Notes: generated by a model not told the origin, from the letters alone. A stretch of 19,207 nucleotides of DNA from an uncultured Erysipelotrichaceae bacterium (GCA_947573745.1 CANPGX010000003.1:1-19207), one strand, 5' to 3'; shown: positions 7,588-15,227, counted from the stretch's first letter. Numbers and translations are program-made.

Positions 7588-9218
7588 TATTTAGCGACAT
7601 TCCATGCATGATCTGAAATTCTTTCATAACTAGCAAAAGCATCTAATAAAATCACATAGCTCTCCATCTCTTGTTCACTAATAGAACGATGAAGATATTT
7701 ATAACGATATTCACTTTCAAGATCATCGATAATTCTTTCATGACGATGACTTTCATTCATCAATGAATAATCTTGATGAATCATGGCATCTAAAGCTAAA
7801 GCTAATGTTTCTGTAGCTTCTTTCGATAAAGTGCTTAGTTCTTCTTTAGCCCCTATAGAGAAGTTCATATTTTTATGGGCCATACGTTCCCCAGCAGTGG
7901 CCAAACCACGACATAAATTAGCAATACGCTCTAAATCTACAAGAGCGTTCGCTAAGTTTTTGATCATGACCTCTTGTGAAACACTTAAAGATAAAGCATT
8001 CATCTCTACGATATAACGCGCGCAATCATCTTTAATTTGTTTGACAAGCACTTGATTATCTTTAATTTTTTCGATCTTCTGATCATCTTGTGAAACCAAA
8101 GCACGATGACTGATTTCAAGACTTTCAATAACATAAGAAGCCATACGAACCACTTCGTCTTTTAAAGTTTCAATCGCAAAAGCAGGTGAACCGACCAAGA
8201 CACGGTTATCTAAGTGAGCTGTATATTCTTGTTCTTCTTCTTTTTCTTCTGTTTCCTTCACTAATAAACCTGATAAATCAACCAATTTAGAGGCAAATGG
8301 GAATAATAAGCATGTGTTAGCCACATTAAAACATGAATGGAAAATAGAAATTTGCACACTACTGATAGGTGCTAAAGCTAAAGCACGATTAAATATCGTA
8401 AAATAAGCATAAGCTAAACAACCAAAGAAAACAGCACCAATGACGTTAAACATCAAATGAATCACGGCAGCACGTTTCGCTGTACGATTAGCCCCAATAC
8501 TTGAAATCATGGCCGTCACACAACTACCAATATTTTGGCCCATGGCAATAAAGACAGCTGAATTCCAATTCACCACACCATTCATCGCTAAAGTCTGTAA
8601 GATACCGACAGAGGCACTGGAACTTTGCATGATGGCTGTCACAACAAGCCCAACCAGCATAGCAAGAATAGGACTTTTTCCTAACATTTGAAAGGCTTGA
8701 TAAAAAATAGGGGCATCTTTAAATGGTTCAATCGCACTAGACATAAATCCTAATCCCATAAATAAGGCACCAAAACCTAAAATGATCTCTCCGACATTTC
8801 TTTTCTTTTCTCCTTTACAAAAAACAAAAAGAAAAGCACCGATACCTAATAATAATGGCGCAATAAATTCTGGACTTAAAACATTGCCCCACTCACTTAA
8901 AGAAACTAACCATGATGTCATTGTCGTTCCAATATTAGCTCCCATGATCACACCACAGGCTTGATTCAATGTAATGATCCCGGCATTGACAAAACCGACC
9001 ACCATGACTGTAGTTGCCCCAGAACTTTGAATGATGGCTGTTACCAAGGCCCCAACAATCGTTCCTTTTAAAGGGGTCTTTGTCAAAATACCCATCAGTT
9101 TCTTGAGCTGATCACCAGCAGATTTTTGCAAACCATCACCCATGATATTCATTCCATAGAGAAATAGTCCAATACCCCCAATGAAGGTAAACAGGACACC
9201 TAATTCTTCAATTCCCAT
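7569..9218 (-). CDS. Na/Pi cotransporter family protein with C-terminal PhoU-like domain
   Basis: The 549-residue protein belongs to the NptA/YjbB type of sodium-dependent phosphate cotransporters. It shows the two inverted-repeat signature motifs QSSGATT (64-70) and QSSSASVG (198-205), each in a membrane-rich half. It also has the N-terminal segment IGLFLYGMNIMGDGL. From about residue 350 the hydrophobic part gives way to an alpha-helical PhoU-like domain, usual in bacterial members. It would import phosphate coupled to sodium, or in some relatives export phosphate. GGAGG precedes the ATG. Pho-box-like repeats lie upstream and a PhoBR-like pair downstream, so induction by phosphate limitation is likely. 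Confidence 0.93.
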   Translation of the reverse strand: MGIEELGVLFTFIGGIGLFLYGMNIMGDGLQKSAGDQLKKLMGILTKTPLKGTIVGALVTAIIQSSGATTVMVVGFVNAGIITLNQACGVIMGANIGTTMTSWLVSLSEWGNVLSPEFIAPLLLGIGAFLFVFCKGEKKRNVGEIILGFGALFMGLGFMSSAIEPFKDAPIFYQAFQMLGKSPILAMLVGLVVTAIMQSSSASVGILQTLAMNGVVNWNSAVFIAMGQNIGSCVTAMISSIGANRTAKRAAVIHLMFNVIGAVFFGCLAYAYFTIFNRALALAPISSVQISIFHSCFNVANTCLLFPFASKLVDLSGLLVKETEEKEEEQEYTAHLDNRVLVGSPAFAIETLKDEVVRMASYVIESLEISHRALVSQDDQKIEKIKDNQVLVKQIKDDCARYIVEMNALSLSVSQEVMIKNLANALVDLERIANLCRGLATAGERMAHKNMNFSIGAKEELSTLSKEATETLALALDAMIHQDYSLMNESHRHERIIDDLESEYRYKYLHRSISEQEMESYVILLDAFASYERISDHAWNVAKYARYSI

Positions 9219-9251
9219 GTTTTATTCCTCCAACATCTAAACTTTATTTCT

Positions 9252-9280
9252 ATTTTAAAATGTAAAAGTAAAATTCCCAA
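9252..9280 (-). promoter_or_regulatory. Candidate sigma-A promoter of the Na/Pi cotransporter gene
   Basis: On the minus strand TTGGGA (9280-9275) and TAAAAT (9257-9252) are separated by 17 bases. The -35 is weak, as expected for an activator-dependent promoter, and the TTTACA repeats lie directly upstream. Confidence 0.45.
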
Positions 9281-9288
9281 TCACTTTT

Positions 9289-9305
9289 TGTAAAATTTAT
9301 GTAAA
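9289..9305 (-). promoter_or_regulatory. Pho-box-like direct repeat (TTTACA-5-TTTACA)
   Basis: Two identical TTTACA hexamers (9305-9300 and 9294-9289 on the minus strand) are 11 bp apart, one helical turn. They resemble the TT(A/T/C)ACA repeats bound by Bacillus PhoP, which is established for that family. A third TTTACA lies at 9266-9261. Position just upstream of a weak -35, and a PhoB-like regulator encoded downstream, support activation of the transporter gene. Binding itself is inferred. Confidence 0.6.
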
Positions 9306-9312
9306 ATGATAG

Positions 9313-9741
9313 CTAGATTTCTTTTTTCATGATGATCAGATCTTGATCCATTTGATATCCTGCTTTTTCATAAAAGGTTTTAAGACCATGATGAGTCCAT
9401 AATAAAATCCCTTCAACATGTTGCTTCTTCAGTGATTCTTCTAATAAGTTCAATATCTTTTGACCATAACCAAGATGTTGAAAAGAAGAACAAACACATA
9501 ACTCTTTAATCCAAAACAACATACCATCATAGCAAACATCTAAACACCCCATCACAAAACCAATAAGCTCATCATCATAAACCTTATATCCTATAAAGCC
9601 AGCACTATGATAGAGCATTTGCAAATGTTGATAACTTGATGTTTGATTCCAAGGTTCTTTCCACGGTTCTTGTTGAAAGACTTCTTGAAAAATATCTGAT
9701 AAAAACAAAAGATCTTCTTCCTTAATTTTTTCTAATCTCAT
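9313..9741 (-). CDS. GNAT family N-acetyltransferase
   Basis: This 142-residue protein is a small GNAT enzyme. Residues near the middle read CVCSSFQHLGYGQKILNLLE, the acetyl-CoA pyrophosphate-binding motif A (Q-x-x-G-x-G). A C-terminal GLKTFYEKAGYQMDQDLIIM matches motif B and the closing strand. I chose ATG 9741 because AAGGGG then sits 7 bases upstream; the in-frame ATG at 9747 would leave only one base. The gene overlaps the end of the TRIC-like gene, so the two are probably co-transcribed and coupled. The acceptor substrate is unknown. Confidence 0.85.
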   Translation of the reverse strand: MRLEKIKEEDLLFLSDIFQEVFQQEPWKEPWNQTSSYQHLQMLYHSAGFIGYKVYDDELIGFVMGCLDVCYDGMLFWIKELCVCSSFQHLGYGQKILNLLEESLKKQHVEGILLWTHHGLKTFYEKAGYQMDQDLIIMKKEI

Positions 9742-10366
9742 CTGCATTCCCCTTAATTCGTGGTAATTTCCAATGATGTTGTCGCGCCTGTAAACGAATG
9801 CCCGTAATAAACAAAATAGCTAATGGTCCTGCAAAAGCAACTTCAAAATTCAAGCGTAAAACGACATAAAGATAAGCCCCTAACAAAGCCGCTACAGCAT
9901 AAATTCTTTTATAAAAAACAGATGGAATCTGACCAGCTAAAATATCTCGCAAAATGCCGCCACCTACACCCGTGATAAAACCAATAAAGACACATAAAAA
10001 TAGATGATCTTGATACTGCATGGTCAAAGCCATATCCACGCCCACCACAACAAAGGCACCTAATCCAATCGCATCACTGACATTCAACAAAGCATCCATT
10101 TTTTCCATATACTGATGAAATCTTTTTTGGAAATAAGCGTAAATAAAAATAAAAAATGATGTGATCGTCGCTACCCACACATAAAGCGTGTTTTCAAACA
10201 ACATCGGCGGATGGATGCCTAAAAAAATATCTCTTAACATACCGCCCCCTACTGCTGTCGTCACTCCTAAAAAAACAACCCCAAATAGGTCCATTTTTCT
10301 TTCAATGGCTATTGTAGAACCCGATATTGCAAATGCAATCGTCCCTAATAATTCTATCAAAAACAT
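9722..10366 (-). CDS. TRIC/UPF0126 family membrane protein (YicG-like)
   Basis: The 214-residue protein has about seven membrane helices arranged as two homologous halves. Each half carries the glycine-rich signature GGG-x-L-R-D: residues 40-46 and 135-141. This is the UPF0126 family. Bacterial members have been described as trimeric cation channels (TRIC fold), and E. coli YicG has been linked to glycine transport, so either ion or small amino-acid passage is possible. The ATG is preceded by AAGGTGATGAT. An extended -10 element (TGC-TATAAT) lies upstream. Confidence 0.9.
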   Translation of the reverse strand: MFLIELLGTIAFAISGSTIAIERKMDLFGVVFLGVTTAVGGGMLRDIFLGIHPPMLFENTLYVWVATITSFFIFIYAYFQKRFHQYMEKMDALLNVSDAIGLGAFVVVGVDMALTMQYQDHLFLCVFIGFITGVGGGILRDILAGQIPSVFYKRIYAVAALLGAYLYVVLRLNFEVAFAGPLAILFITGIRLQARQHHWKLPRIKGNADEIRKN

Positions 10367-10391
10367 ATCATCATCACCTTATTTCATAGGC

Positions 10392-10400
10392 ATTATAGCA
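10392..10400 (-). promoter_or_regulatory. Extended -10 promoter of the TRIC-like/GNAT pair
   Basis: On the minus strand TGC followed by TATAAT (10397-10392) forms a perfect extended -10, 26 bases before the start codon. No convincing -35 hexamer is seen, which extended -10 promoters tolerate. Confidence 0.55.
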
Positions 10401-10486
10401 CATAAATCATTCTATTTCCTATAAATTTTAGACCAACTTCAACTGAATTTAAAAACGTGGTCTTCCTACTGTATCGGTTGTATTGA

Positions 10487-10515
10487 TTGAAAGATTTGGA
10501 AAAATATGGTAGAAT
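10487..10515 (+). promoter_or_regulatory. Promoter of the ibrA-ibrB pair
   Basis: TTGAAA (10487-10492), a 17-base spacer ending in TGG, and TAGAAT (10510-10515) form a sigma-A promoter with an extended -10. Transcription would begin near 10522. This rules out the TTG at 10516 as start and supports the ATG at 10543. Confidence 0.65.
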
Positions 10516-10542
10516 TTGAAAACAATGAAAGTAGGTGTCCCT

Positions 10543-11874
10543 ATGAAACGACAATATTTGCAACAAGATGTTTATAGTGCTCTACAAGAAAGATTACACT
10601 TTATCTTTGAAGAGTTCGAAAATATTTATGTTTCTTTTTCTGGTGGTAAAGATAGTGGACTACTTCTTAATCTTGTCCTAGATTATCAGAAAAAATATTA
10701 TCCAGAAAAGAAAATTGGTGTTTTTCATCAAGATTTTGAAGCTCAATACACTTTGACAACTGAATATATAGAAAGAACATGTGAACGTATCAAAAACGAT
10801 GTAGACCGATATTGGGTGTGTTTACCTATGGCGACACGAACAGCTTTAAGTAGTTATCAAATGTATTGGTATCCTTGGGATGACACTAAACAAGAATTAT
10901 GGGTCAGACCGATGCCAAACAAAAGTTATGTGATCAACATCGATAATAATCCTATGACAACATATCATTATAGAATGCATCAAGAAGACCTCGCTAAGCA
11001 ATTTGGACGTTGGTATCGAGAATCTCATGAAAATAAAAAAACGATCTGTCTTTTAGGTATTCGTGCTGATGAATCATTACAACGTTATAGTGGTTTCCTC
11101 AATAAAAAACATGGATATCATGGAGAATGCTGGATTTCTCAGCAATTCAAAAATGTTTGGTGTGCTTCACCCCTTTATGATTGGAGCATTAATGATGTAT
11201 GGCATGCCAATTATCTTTTTAATTACGATTACAATCATTTATATGATCTTTACTACAAAGCCGGACTCACTGTTTCCCAAATGCGCGTCGCTTCTCCTTT
11301 TAATGACTACTCAAAAGATTCTTTAAATCTTTATCGTGTCATTGATCCTGAAATATGGGTGAAATTAGTTGGGCGTGTTCAAGGCGCTAACTTTGCAAGC
11401 ATCTATGGCAAAACCAAAGCCATGGGGTATCGTCAAATTTTTCTTCCTGAAGGCCATACTTGGAAATCTTACACTAAATTTCTTTTAGATACCCTACCTA
11501 CAAGAATGCGTAATAATTATATCAAAAAATTTAATACTTCCATTCACTTTTGGCATGAAATAGGTGGTGGCTTAGATGAAGAAACTATTCAAGAATTAGA
11601 AGAACATGGCTATAAGATTCAACGTAATGGTGTATCCAATTACACGTTATCTAAAAAATCACGTATTATTTTTTTAGATAAGATACCCGATCATACAGAT
11701 GATATCAAATCTACAAAAGATATCCCTAGTTGGAAAAGAATGTGTTATTGCATTTTAAAAAACGATCATATTTGTCGTTTTATGGGATTTGGGCTCAGTC
11801 GTCAACAACAAAGACGTATTGATATCATTCGTAAAAAATATAAAACTGTAGAGGAGTTAAACTATGACCTTTAA
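10543..11874 (+). CDS. ibrA: IbrA-like PAPS-reductase-family protein (DUF3440)
   Basis: The 443-residue protein opens with an adenine nucleotide alpha-hydrolase domain. The PP-loop SFSGGKDSG is at residues 31-39 and the companion motif GIRADESLQRYSGF further on, as in PAPS reductases and DndC-like enzymes that adenylate or reduce sulfur compounds. The C-terminal half (DUF3440) ends with a cysteine-bearing segment RMCYCILKNDHICRFMGFG (C401, C403, C411). E. coli IbrA, with IbrB, is known to affect expression of eib immunoglobulin-binding genes; the chemistry is not established. ATG 10543 has AGGTG upstream. Its stop overlaps the ParB-domain gene by 11 bases, so the two proteins probably work together. 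Confidence 0.88.
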   Translation: MKRQYLQQDVYSALQERLHFIFEEFENIYVSFSGGKDSGLLLNLVLDYQKKYYPEKKIGVFHQDFEAQYTLTTEYIERTCERIKNDVDRYWVCLPMATRTALSSYQMYWYPWDDTKQELWVRPMPNKSYVINIDNNPMTTYHYRMHQEDLAKQFGRWYRESHENKKTICLLGIRADESLQRYSGFLNKKHGYHGECWISQQFKNVWCASPLYDWSINDVWHANYLFNYDYNHLYDLYYKAGLTVSQMRVASPFNDYSKDSLNLYRVIDPEIWVKLVGRVQGANFASIYGKTKAMGYRQIFLPEGHTWKSYTKFLLDTLPTRMRNNYIKKFNTSIHFWHEIGGGLDEETIQELEEHGYKIQRNGVSNYTLSKKSRIIFLDKIPDHTDDIKSTKDIPSWKRMCYCILKNDHICRFMGFGLSRQQQRRIDIIRKKYKTVEELNYDL

Positions 11875-12409
11875 AAGTCCAACTTACAACATCAAGGCTG
11901 TTCCAATAGAAAAAATCAAACCTAATACCTACAATCCTAACGCTGTGGCGCCACCTGAAATGAAGCTTCTTTATGAAAGCATCAAAGCGGATGGGTATAC
12001 GATGCCCATTGTCTGTTACTATCACAAAGCCAAAGATCAATACATTATTGTCGATGGTTTTCATCGTTATCGAACGATGTTAGAACATGAAGATATCTAT
12101 GAACGCGAAGGGGGTAAGTTACCTGTCTCTATTATTGAAAAACCCCTTGATCAACGCATGGCTAGTACAATTCGTCATAATCGTGCCCGTGGAAGTCACG
12201 ATGTTGATTTAATGAGCAATATTGTTAAGGAACTCCATGAACTTGGACGTTCAGATGCTTGGATCTCTAAACATCTAGGTATGGATCGTGATGAGATATT
12301 ACGATTGAAACAAATTACTGGACTGACAGCTTTATTTAAGGATATTAAATTTGGTCAAGCTTGGAAACCTATTGAAGATGAAATAGAAGAAGAAAAAGTA
12401 GGCGTTTAA
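11864..12409 (+). CDS. ibrB: IbrB-like ParB N-terminal domain protein
   Basis: The 181-residue protein is a ParB/Srx-fold domain. It has the N-terminal strand VPIEKIKPNTYNPN, a substrate-loop motif VDGFHRYR (63-70) and the box II-like stretch RHNRARG (104-110). A helix-turn-helix follows near 128-150 (RSDAWISKHLGMDRDEILRL). The ParB fold is now known to bind and hydrolyse CTP or, in relatives, to act on nucleotides, phosphates or DNA. GAGGAG lies 7 bases before the ATG. The overlap with ibrA indicates coupled translation. No parA, parS-like cluster or plasmid replication gene is nearby, so a partition role is unlikely. Confidence 0.86.
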   Translation: MTFKSPTYNIKAVPIEKIKPNTYNPNAVAPPEMKLLYESIKADGYTMPIVCYYHKAKDQYIIVDGFHRYRTMLEHEDIYEREGGKLPVSIIEKPLDQRMASTIRHNRARGSHDVDLMSNIVKELHELGRSDAWISKHLGMDRDEILRLKQITGLTALFKDIKFGQAWKPIEDEIEEEKVGV

Positions 12410-12426
12410 TCATTCGCCTACTTTTT
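12393..12426 (+). terminator. Rho-independent terminator of ibrAB, overlapping the ibrB stop
   Basis: AAAAAGTAGGCG (12393-12404) and CGCCTACTTTTT (12415-12426) form a perfect 12-bp stem with a 10-base loop that contains the ibrB stop codon. The right arm ends in T residues and AT-rich sequence. Confidence 0.85.
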
Positions 12427-12475
12427 AATTTTACCTTTCATTTTATAGTAACCTTATAACTTTCTAGATTGTTTA

Positions 12476-13009
12476 TCACAATCCACGATTTTTGAACATT
12501 TCTGCTATTTCTTCTGCAGTTTCTTGCATTCCTCTTTGGAACCATACCTCAATCCAACCATATAACGTATAAGCTGCATAAGCCCTTGCATAGGCTTCTT
12601 CTTTGGAATGTTCTAATTTTGGACCGCAAAAATCAATGATCGTATCTTTTAAAAGGTAAATAAGATGCCTTTTATTTAATAAATTGTAAAAGCTATGATG
12701 ATGCTCAAAATGAGTAAATATAAGATAAAGTAACTCACTTAATGGTCTGTTTTCTTTTTTTTCTATCTCTTCTGCCAGTTCCTTAAATAATTCATCAATA
12801 TGTAATTTAAGAATGGCCTCTTTACTTGTAAAATTTCTATAAAATGAGGCTCTACCAATCTCTGCAAAGTGGCATAATTCGCTAATCGATATATCTTCAA
12901 TAGACTTATCTTGTAGTAACTTCAAAAGAGCTTCCGTTATATGTTCAATGACATAAGTATTTCTACCCTCATTGCTCATGGGTGATACATTTTTTGAATT
13001 TTGTCTCAT
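12476..13009 (-). CDS. TetR/AcrR family transcriptional regulator
   Basis: The 177-residue protein carries a TetR DNA-binding domain at about 20-65, with IEDISISELCHFAEIGRASFYRNFTSKEAIL as helix-turn-helix plus the hallmark FYRNF. A helical ligand and dimer domain of about 110 residues follows. I chose ATG 13009 because GGAG lies about 8 bases upstream and the longer frame to 13081 would translate through the operator-like palindrome. The gene is divergent from the small-peptide and hydrolase operon across a 132-base intergenic region. It probably represses both itself and that operon and is released by a small hydrophobic ligand. No effector can be inferred. Confidence 0.88.
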   Translation of the reverse strand: MRQNSKNVSPMSNEGRNTYVIEHITEALLKLLQDKSIEDISISELCHFAEIGRASFYRNFTSKEAILKLHIDELFKELAEEIEKKENRPLSELLYLIFTHFEHHHSFYNLLNKRHLIYLLKDTIIDFCGPKLEHSKEEAYARAYAAYTLYGWIEVWFQRGMQETAEEIAEMFKNRGL

Positions 13010-13057
13010 TTTTCTATCTCCTATTGACATATGATTGAATTTTATTGATAATACATT

Positions 13058-13072
13058 TGTATCGGCGATACA
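13058..13072. promoter_or_regulatory. Operator-like palindrome TGTATC-GGC-GATACA between tetR and the hydrolase operon
   Basis: Two 6-bp arms of perfect dyad symmetry flank a 3-base centre in the divergent intergenic region. A direct repeat ATACATTTGT (13051-13060 and 13068-13077) overlaps it with a 17-bp period. This is typical of TetR operators in size and position. TTGATA at 13045-13050 may be a -35 for the plus-strand operon. Binding is inferred. Confidence 0.55.
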
Positions 13073-13141
13073 TTTGTCCACAATATTCTAACACATTCAA
13101 AATGAAATATCAATAAGCAAGAAATAGAAAGGAGTAGAACA

Positions 13142-13276
13142 ATGACACTTACACAAAAACGATGGGCGATATTATTATTCATCGCTCTAGTAGGCTTTAT
13201 TTTAGGAAGATTAGCGATTCGTGGTTTGATGAATTTTTTGATTGGCGGAACGTTATTTGGAGGTAACCTTTTATGA
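13142..13276 (+). CDS. Small hydrophobic membrane peptide (44 residues)
   Basis: An ATG at 13142 with an excellent ribosome-binding site (AAGGAG, 7 bases away) opens a 44-codon frame ending TGA at 13276. The stop overlaps the start of the next gene as ATGA, so translation is coupled. After MTLTQKRW the product is almost entirely hydrophobic, with a likely membrane helix at about 8-24 and a second shorter one near 27-43 containing FLIGGTLFGG. I do not recognise a family. As first gene of the TetR-controlled operon it may be a small partner that anchors or regulates the hydrolases, or may simply act as a translational coupler. Confidence 0.65.
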   Translation: MTLTQKRWAILLFIALVGFILGRLAIRGLMNFLIGGTLFGGNLL

Positions 13277-14256
13277 AATCCAAAAAGGAAAGGAATAAAA
13301 ATATGTTTGTATGGATTTATATAGCAACATTTATCATTGCTTTTGGAATAGGGGCTATCTCAAAGGTAGCTATTAAACCTGAATGGGCTAAAAAATATTC
13401 ACTAACATGGAGCGATGAATTAGGAACACTTTATAAAGATATTGCTTATGGTCAAGGAGAAGCTAATAAATTTGATTTATATTTACCTAAAGATCATACT
13501 AAAGAAAATTATGGTTTAGTCGTTTATCTTCATGCTGGTGGATTTACCCAAGGGGATAAATCTGATGATGAATCTATGCTTTCATGGCTTTGTTCCAAAG
13601 GCTATGTTGCTGTAGGTATCAACTATACTTTAAGAAATGAAACAAATGAAAAATCAGTTTTATCTCAATCCATGGAAATTAAAGAAGCTATCCCAGAAGT
13701 TATTAAACATGCAGAAAAATATGGATATCATATCCATGAAATGGCTATTGCTGGCGGATCAGCAGGTCATGCACTCGCTATGATTTACGCTTATAGAGAT
13801 GCCGATGTTGCACCAGTTCCTGTAAAATTAACATTTGGTGCCGTTGGACCATCAAGTTTTTATGTAGAAGATTGGGATATATATGGTTTTGATCAAGATA
13901 CCAACGAAGCAAGAGAAGGTGCAGCTAACCTTTTTAGTATCATGGGTGATGTTGAATTAACTGCTGAGGAAATAAAAAATGGTTCCTATATTGAAAAGTT
14001 AAAGCCTATTTCAGCCATCATGTGGATCGATGAAAATACAGTTCCAAGTGTCATCGCCTATGGCAAATATGACAAAGTACAGCCATTTAAAGGTTCACAA
14101 AGATTACGAGAAACCTTAAAAAAATATCATATTGATTACAAATATTTTGAATGTTCTCACTCAGGTCATGGATTACAAAATGACAATAAGATATACAAAG
14201 AATGGTTGGAAGCCGTTGAAGCATATTTAGATAAATATATGCCTGTCAGTCAATAA
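13273..14256 (+). CDS. Membrane-anchored alpha/beta hydrolase (esterase/lipase type)
   Basis: The 327-residue protein begins with a basic segment and a membrane helix (about 11-31), so the catalytic domain probably faces outward. The hydrolase domain shows an oxyanion-hole motif HAGG (87-90), as in the hormone-sensitive-lipase-like group. The nucleophile elbow is GGSAGH with S163, a candidate acid is D267 in YGKYDKVQP, and the catalytic histidine is H299 in HSGHGLQND. The triad is complete. It would hydrolyse a carboxyl ester; the substrate is unknown. The start at 13273 has GGAGG 9 bases upstream; ATG 13303 is an alternative start. A second hydrolase gene follows after 32 bases. Confidence 0.88.
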   Translation: MKSKKERNKNMFVWIYIATFIIAFGIGAISKVAIKPEWAKKYSLTWSDELGTLYKDIAYGQGEANKFDLYLPKDHTKENYGLVVYLHAGGFTQGDKSDDESMLSWLCSKGYVAVGINYTLRNETNEKSVLSQSMEIKEAIPEVIKHAEKYGYHIHEMAIAGGSAGHALAMIYAYRDADVAPVPVKLTFGAVGPSSFYVEDWDIYGFDQDTNEAREGAANLFSIMGDVELTAEEIKNGSYIEKLKPISAIMWIDENTVPSVIAYGKYDKVQPFKGSQRLRETLKKYHIDYKYFECSHSGHGLQNDNKIYKEWLEAVEAYLDKYMPVSQ

Positions 14257-14288
14257 AAATATGATTTGAATATCAAGGAGAAATCATA

Positions 14289-15227
14289 ATGAAAAAAGTT
14301 TTAATTATCATAGGATGTATCTTATTGATCATCATCCTTGCTATCATGATATTACTATTTTACATGTCTAAAGTACCAGCTGTGCCTACCGATTATACCG
14401 AAAAAGTCCCTACTGATGGTCAGTTAGAAGCAAAGTATCTAGCTATGGGCACTCACGAAGTGAGTTATTTTGAAAGTGCAAGTTTAAATTCATTTCAAAA
14501 ATTTGAAATCTACTATCCTACAGATATTGCCCAAAATGGGCCTTTGCCTGTTGTCATCTTTGTCAATGGCACTGGTGTAAAAGGCTCAAAATATCCAGCT
14601 TTACAAAAGCATTTAGCCTCTTGGGGATTCATAACTATTGCTACTGAAGAAGAATATGCATGGAATGGATTTAGTGCCGAAATGTGTGTACGATACCTTA
14701 GTATGTTAAATGAATATAAGGAAGAGGGTAAAGAAAATATATTTTACAAAAAAATTGATTTAGAAAATATTGGTATTACTGGACACTCTCAAGGAGGTAC
14801 TGGTGTCATCAATGCTATCACTGAACAAAGGCATGCAAATACTTATAGAGCGGCTGTTATCTTAAGTGGCGGAGGAAATAAAAAAGTATCGCAAGAAGTA
14901 CTCATGTGGGATTTTGACGAAACAAACATTCATATACCTACCATGATCATGGCATCAACTGGAGATGCTGATATAGGGCTTGTAACTTTGGAAGATATGC
15001 AATCACTCTTTAGAAATATACCTGATGACGTTATCAAAGTGATGACCAGAAGAAAAGATATCGATCATGGAAAAATGCTTTATTATGGTGATGGATATGT
15101 GACAGCATGGTTTATGTGGCAACTACAAGAAAATCAAGAAGCATCAAAAGCATTTATAGATGAACATGCAGAAATCTTCAATAATCGCTTTTATCAAGAT
15201 ACCCAAGTGAACTTACCTACTCCATAA
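14289..15227 (+). CDS. Membrane-anchored alpha/beta hydrolase (PET hydrolase/chlorophyllase-like)
   Basis: This 312-residue protein has an N-terminal membrane helix (about 4-25) and then an alpha/beta-hydrolase domain. The nucleophile elbow is GHSQGG with S167, the candidate acid is D226 in ASTGDADIG, and the candidate histidine is H260 in DIDHGKM. The strand LPVVIFVNGTGVKGSKY before the elbow resembles the dienelactone hydrolase and PET hydrolase/chlorophyllase-like group rather than the HGG type of its neighbour, so the pair is not a recent duplication. AAGGAG precedes the ATG by 8 bases. Being co-transcribed, the two enzymes probably act on the same or related ester substrates outside the membrane. 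Confidence 0.85.
   Translation: MKKVLIIIGCILLIIILAIMILLFYMSKVPAVPTDYTEKVPTDGQLEAKYLAMGTHEVSYFESASLNSFQKFEIYYPTDIAQNGPLPVVIFVNGTGVKGSKYPALQKHLASWGFITIATEEEYAWNGFSAEMCVRYLSMLNEYKEEGKENIFYKKIDLENIGITGHSQGGTGVINAITEQRHANTYRAAVILSGGGNKKVSQEVLMWDFDETNIHIPTMIMASTGDADIGLVTLEDMQSLFRNIPDDVIKVMTRRKDIDHGKMLYYGDGYVTAWFMWQLQENQEASKAFIDEHAEIFNNRFYQDTQVNLPTP

Noticed and set aside
7783..8964. Plus-strand open frames opposite the Na/Pi cotransporter gene
   Set aside because: They are mirror frames of a strongly conserved coding sequence and have no start signals.
10430..10463. Inverted repeat AGACCA/TGGTCT upstream of ibrA
   Set aside because: The arms are only 6 bp with a 22-base loop, no T run follows, and there is no clear link to a regulator. 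It may be chance.
11864..12409. ParB-domain gene as a plasmid or chromosome partition gene
   Set aside because: No parA or parS-like repeats are nearby, and the pairing with a PP-loop enzyme fits IbrB instead.
13010..13081. Longer TetR start at 13081
   Set aside because: It would make the operator-like palindrome coding. ATG 13009 has a proper ribosome-binding site and fits the family length.
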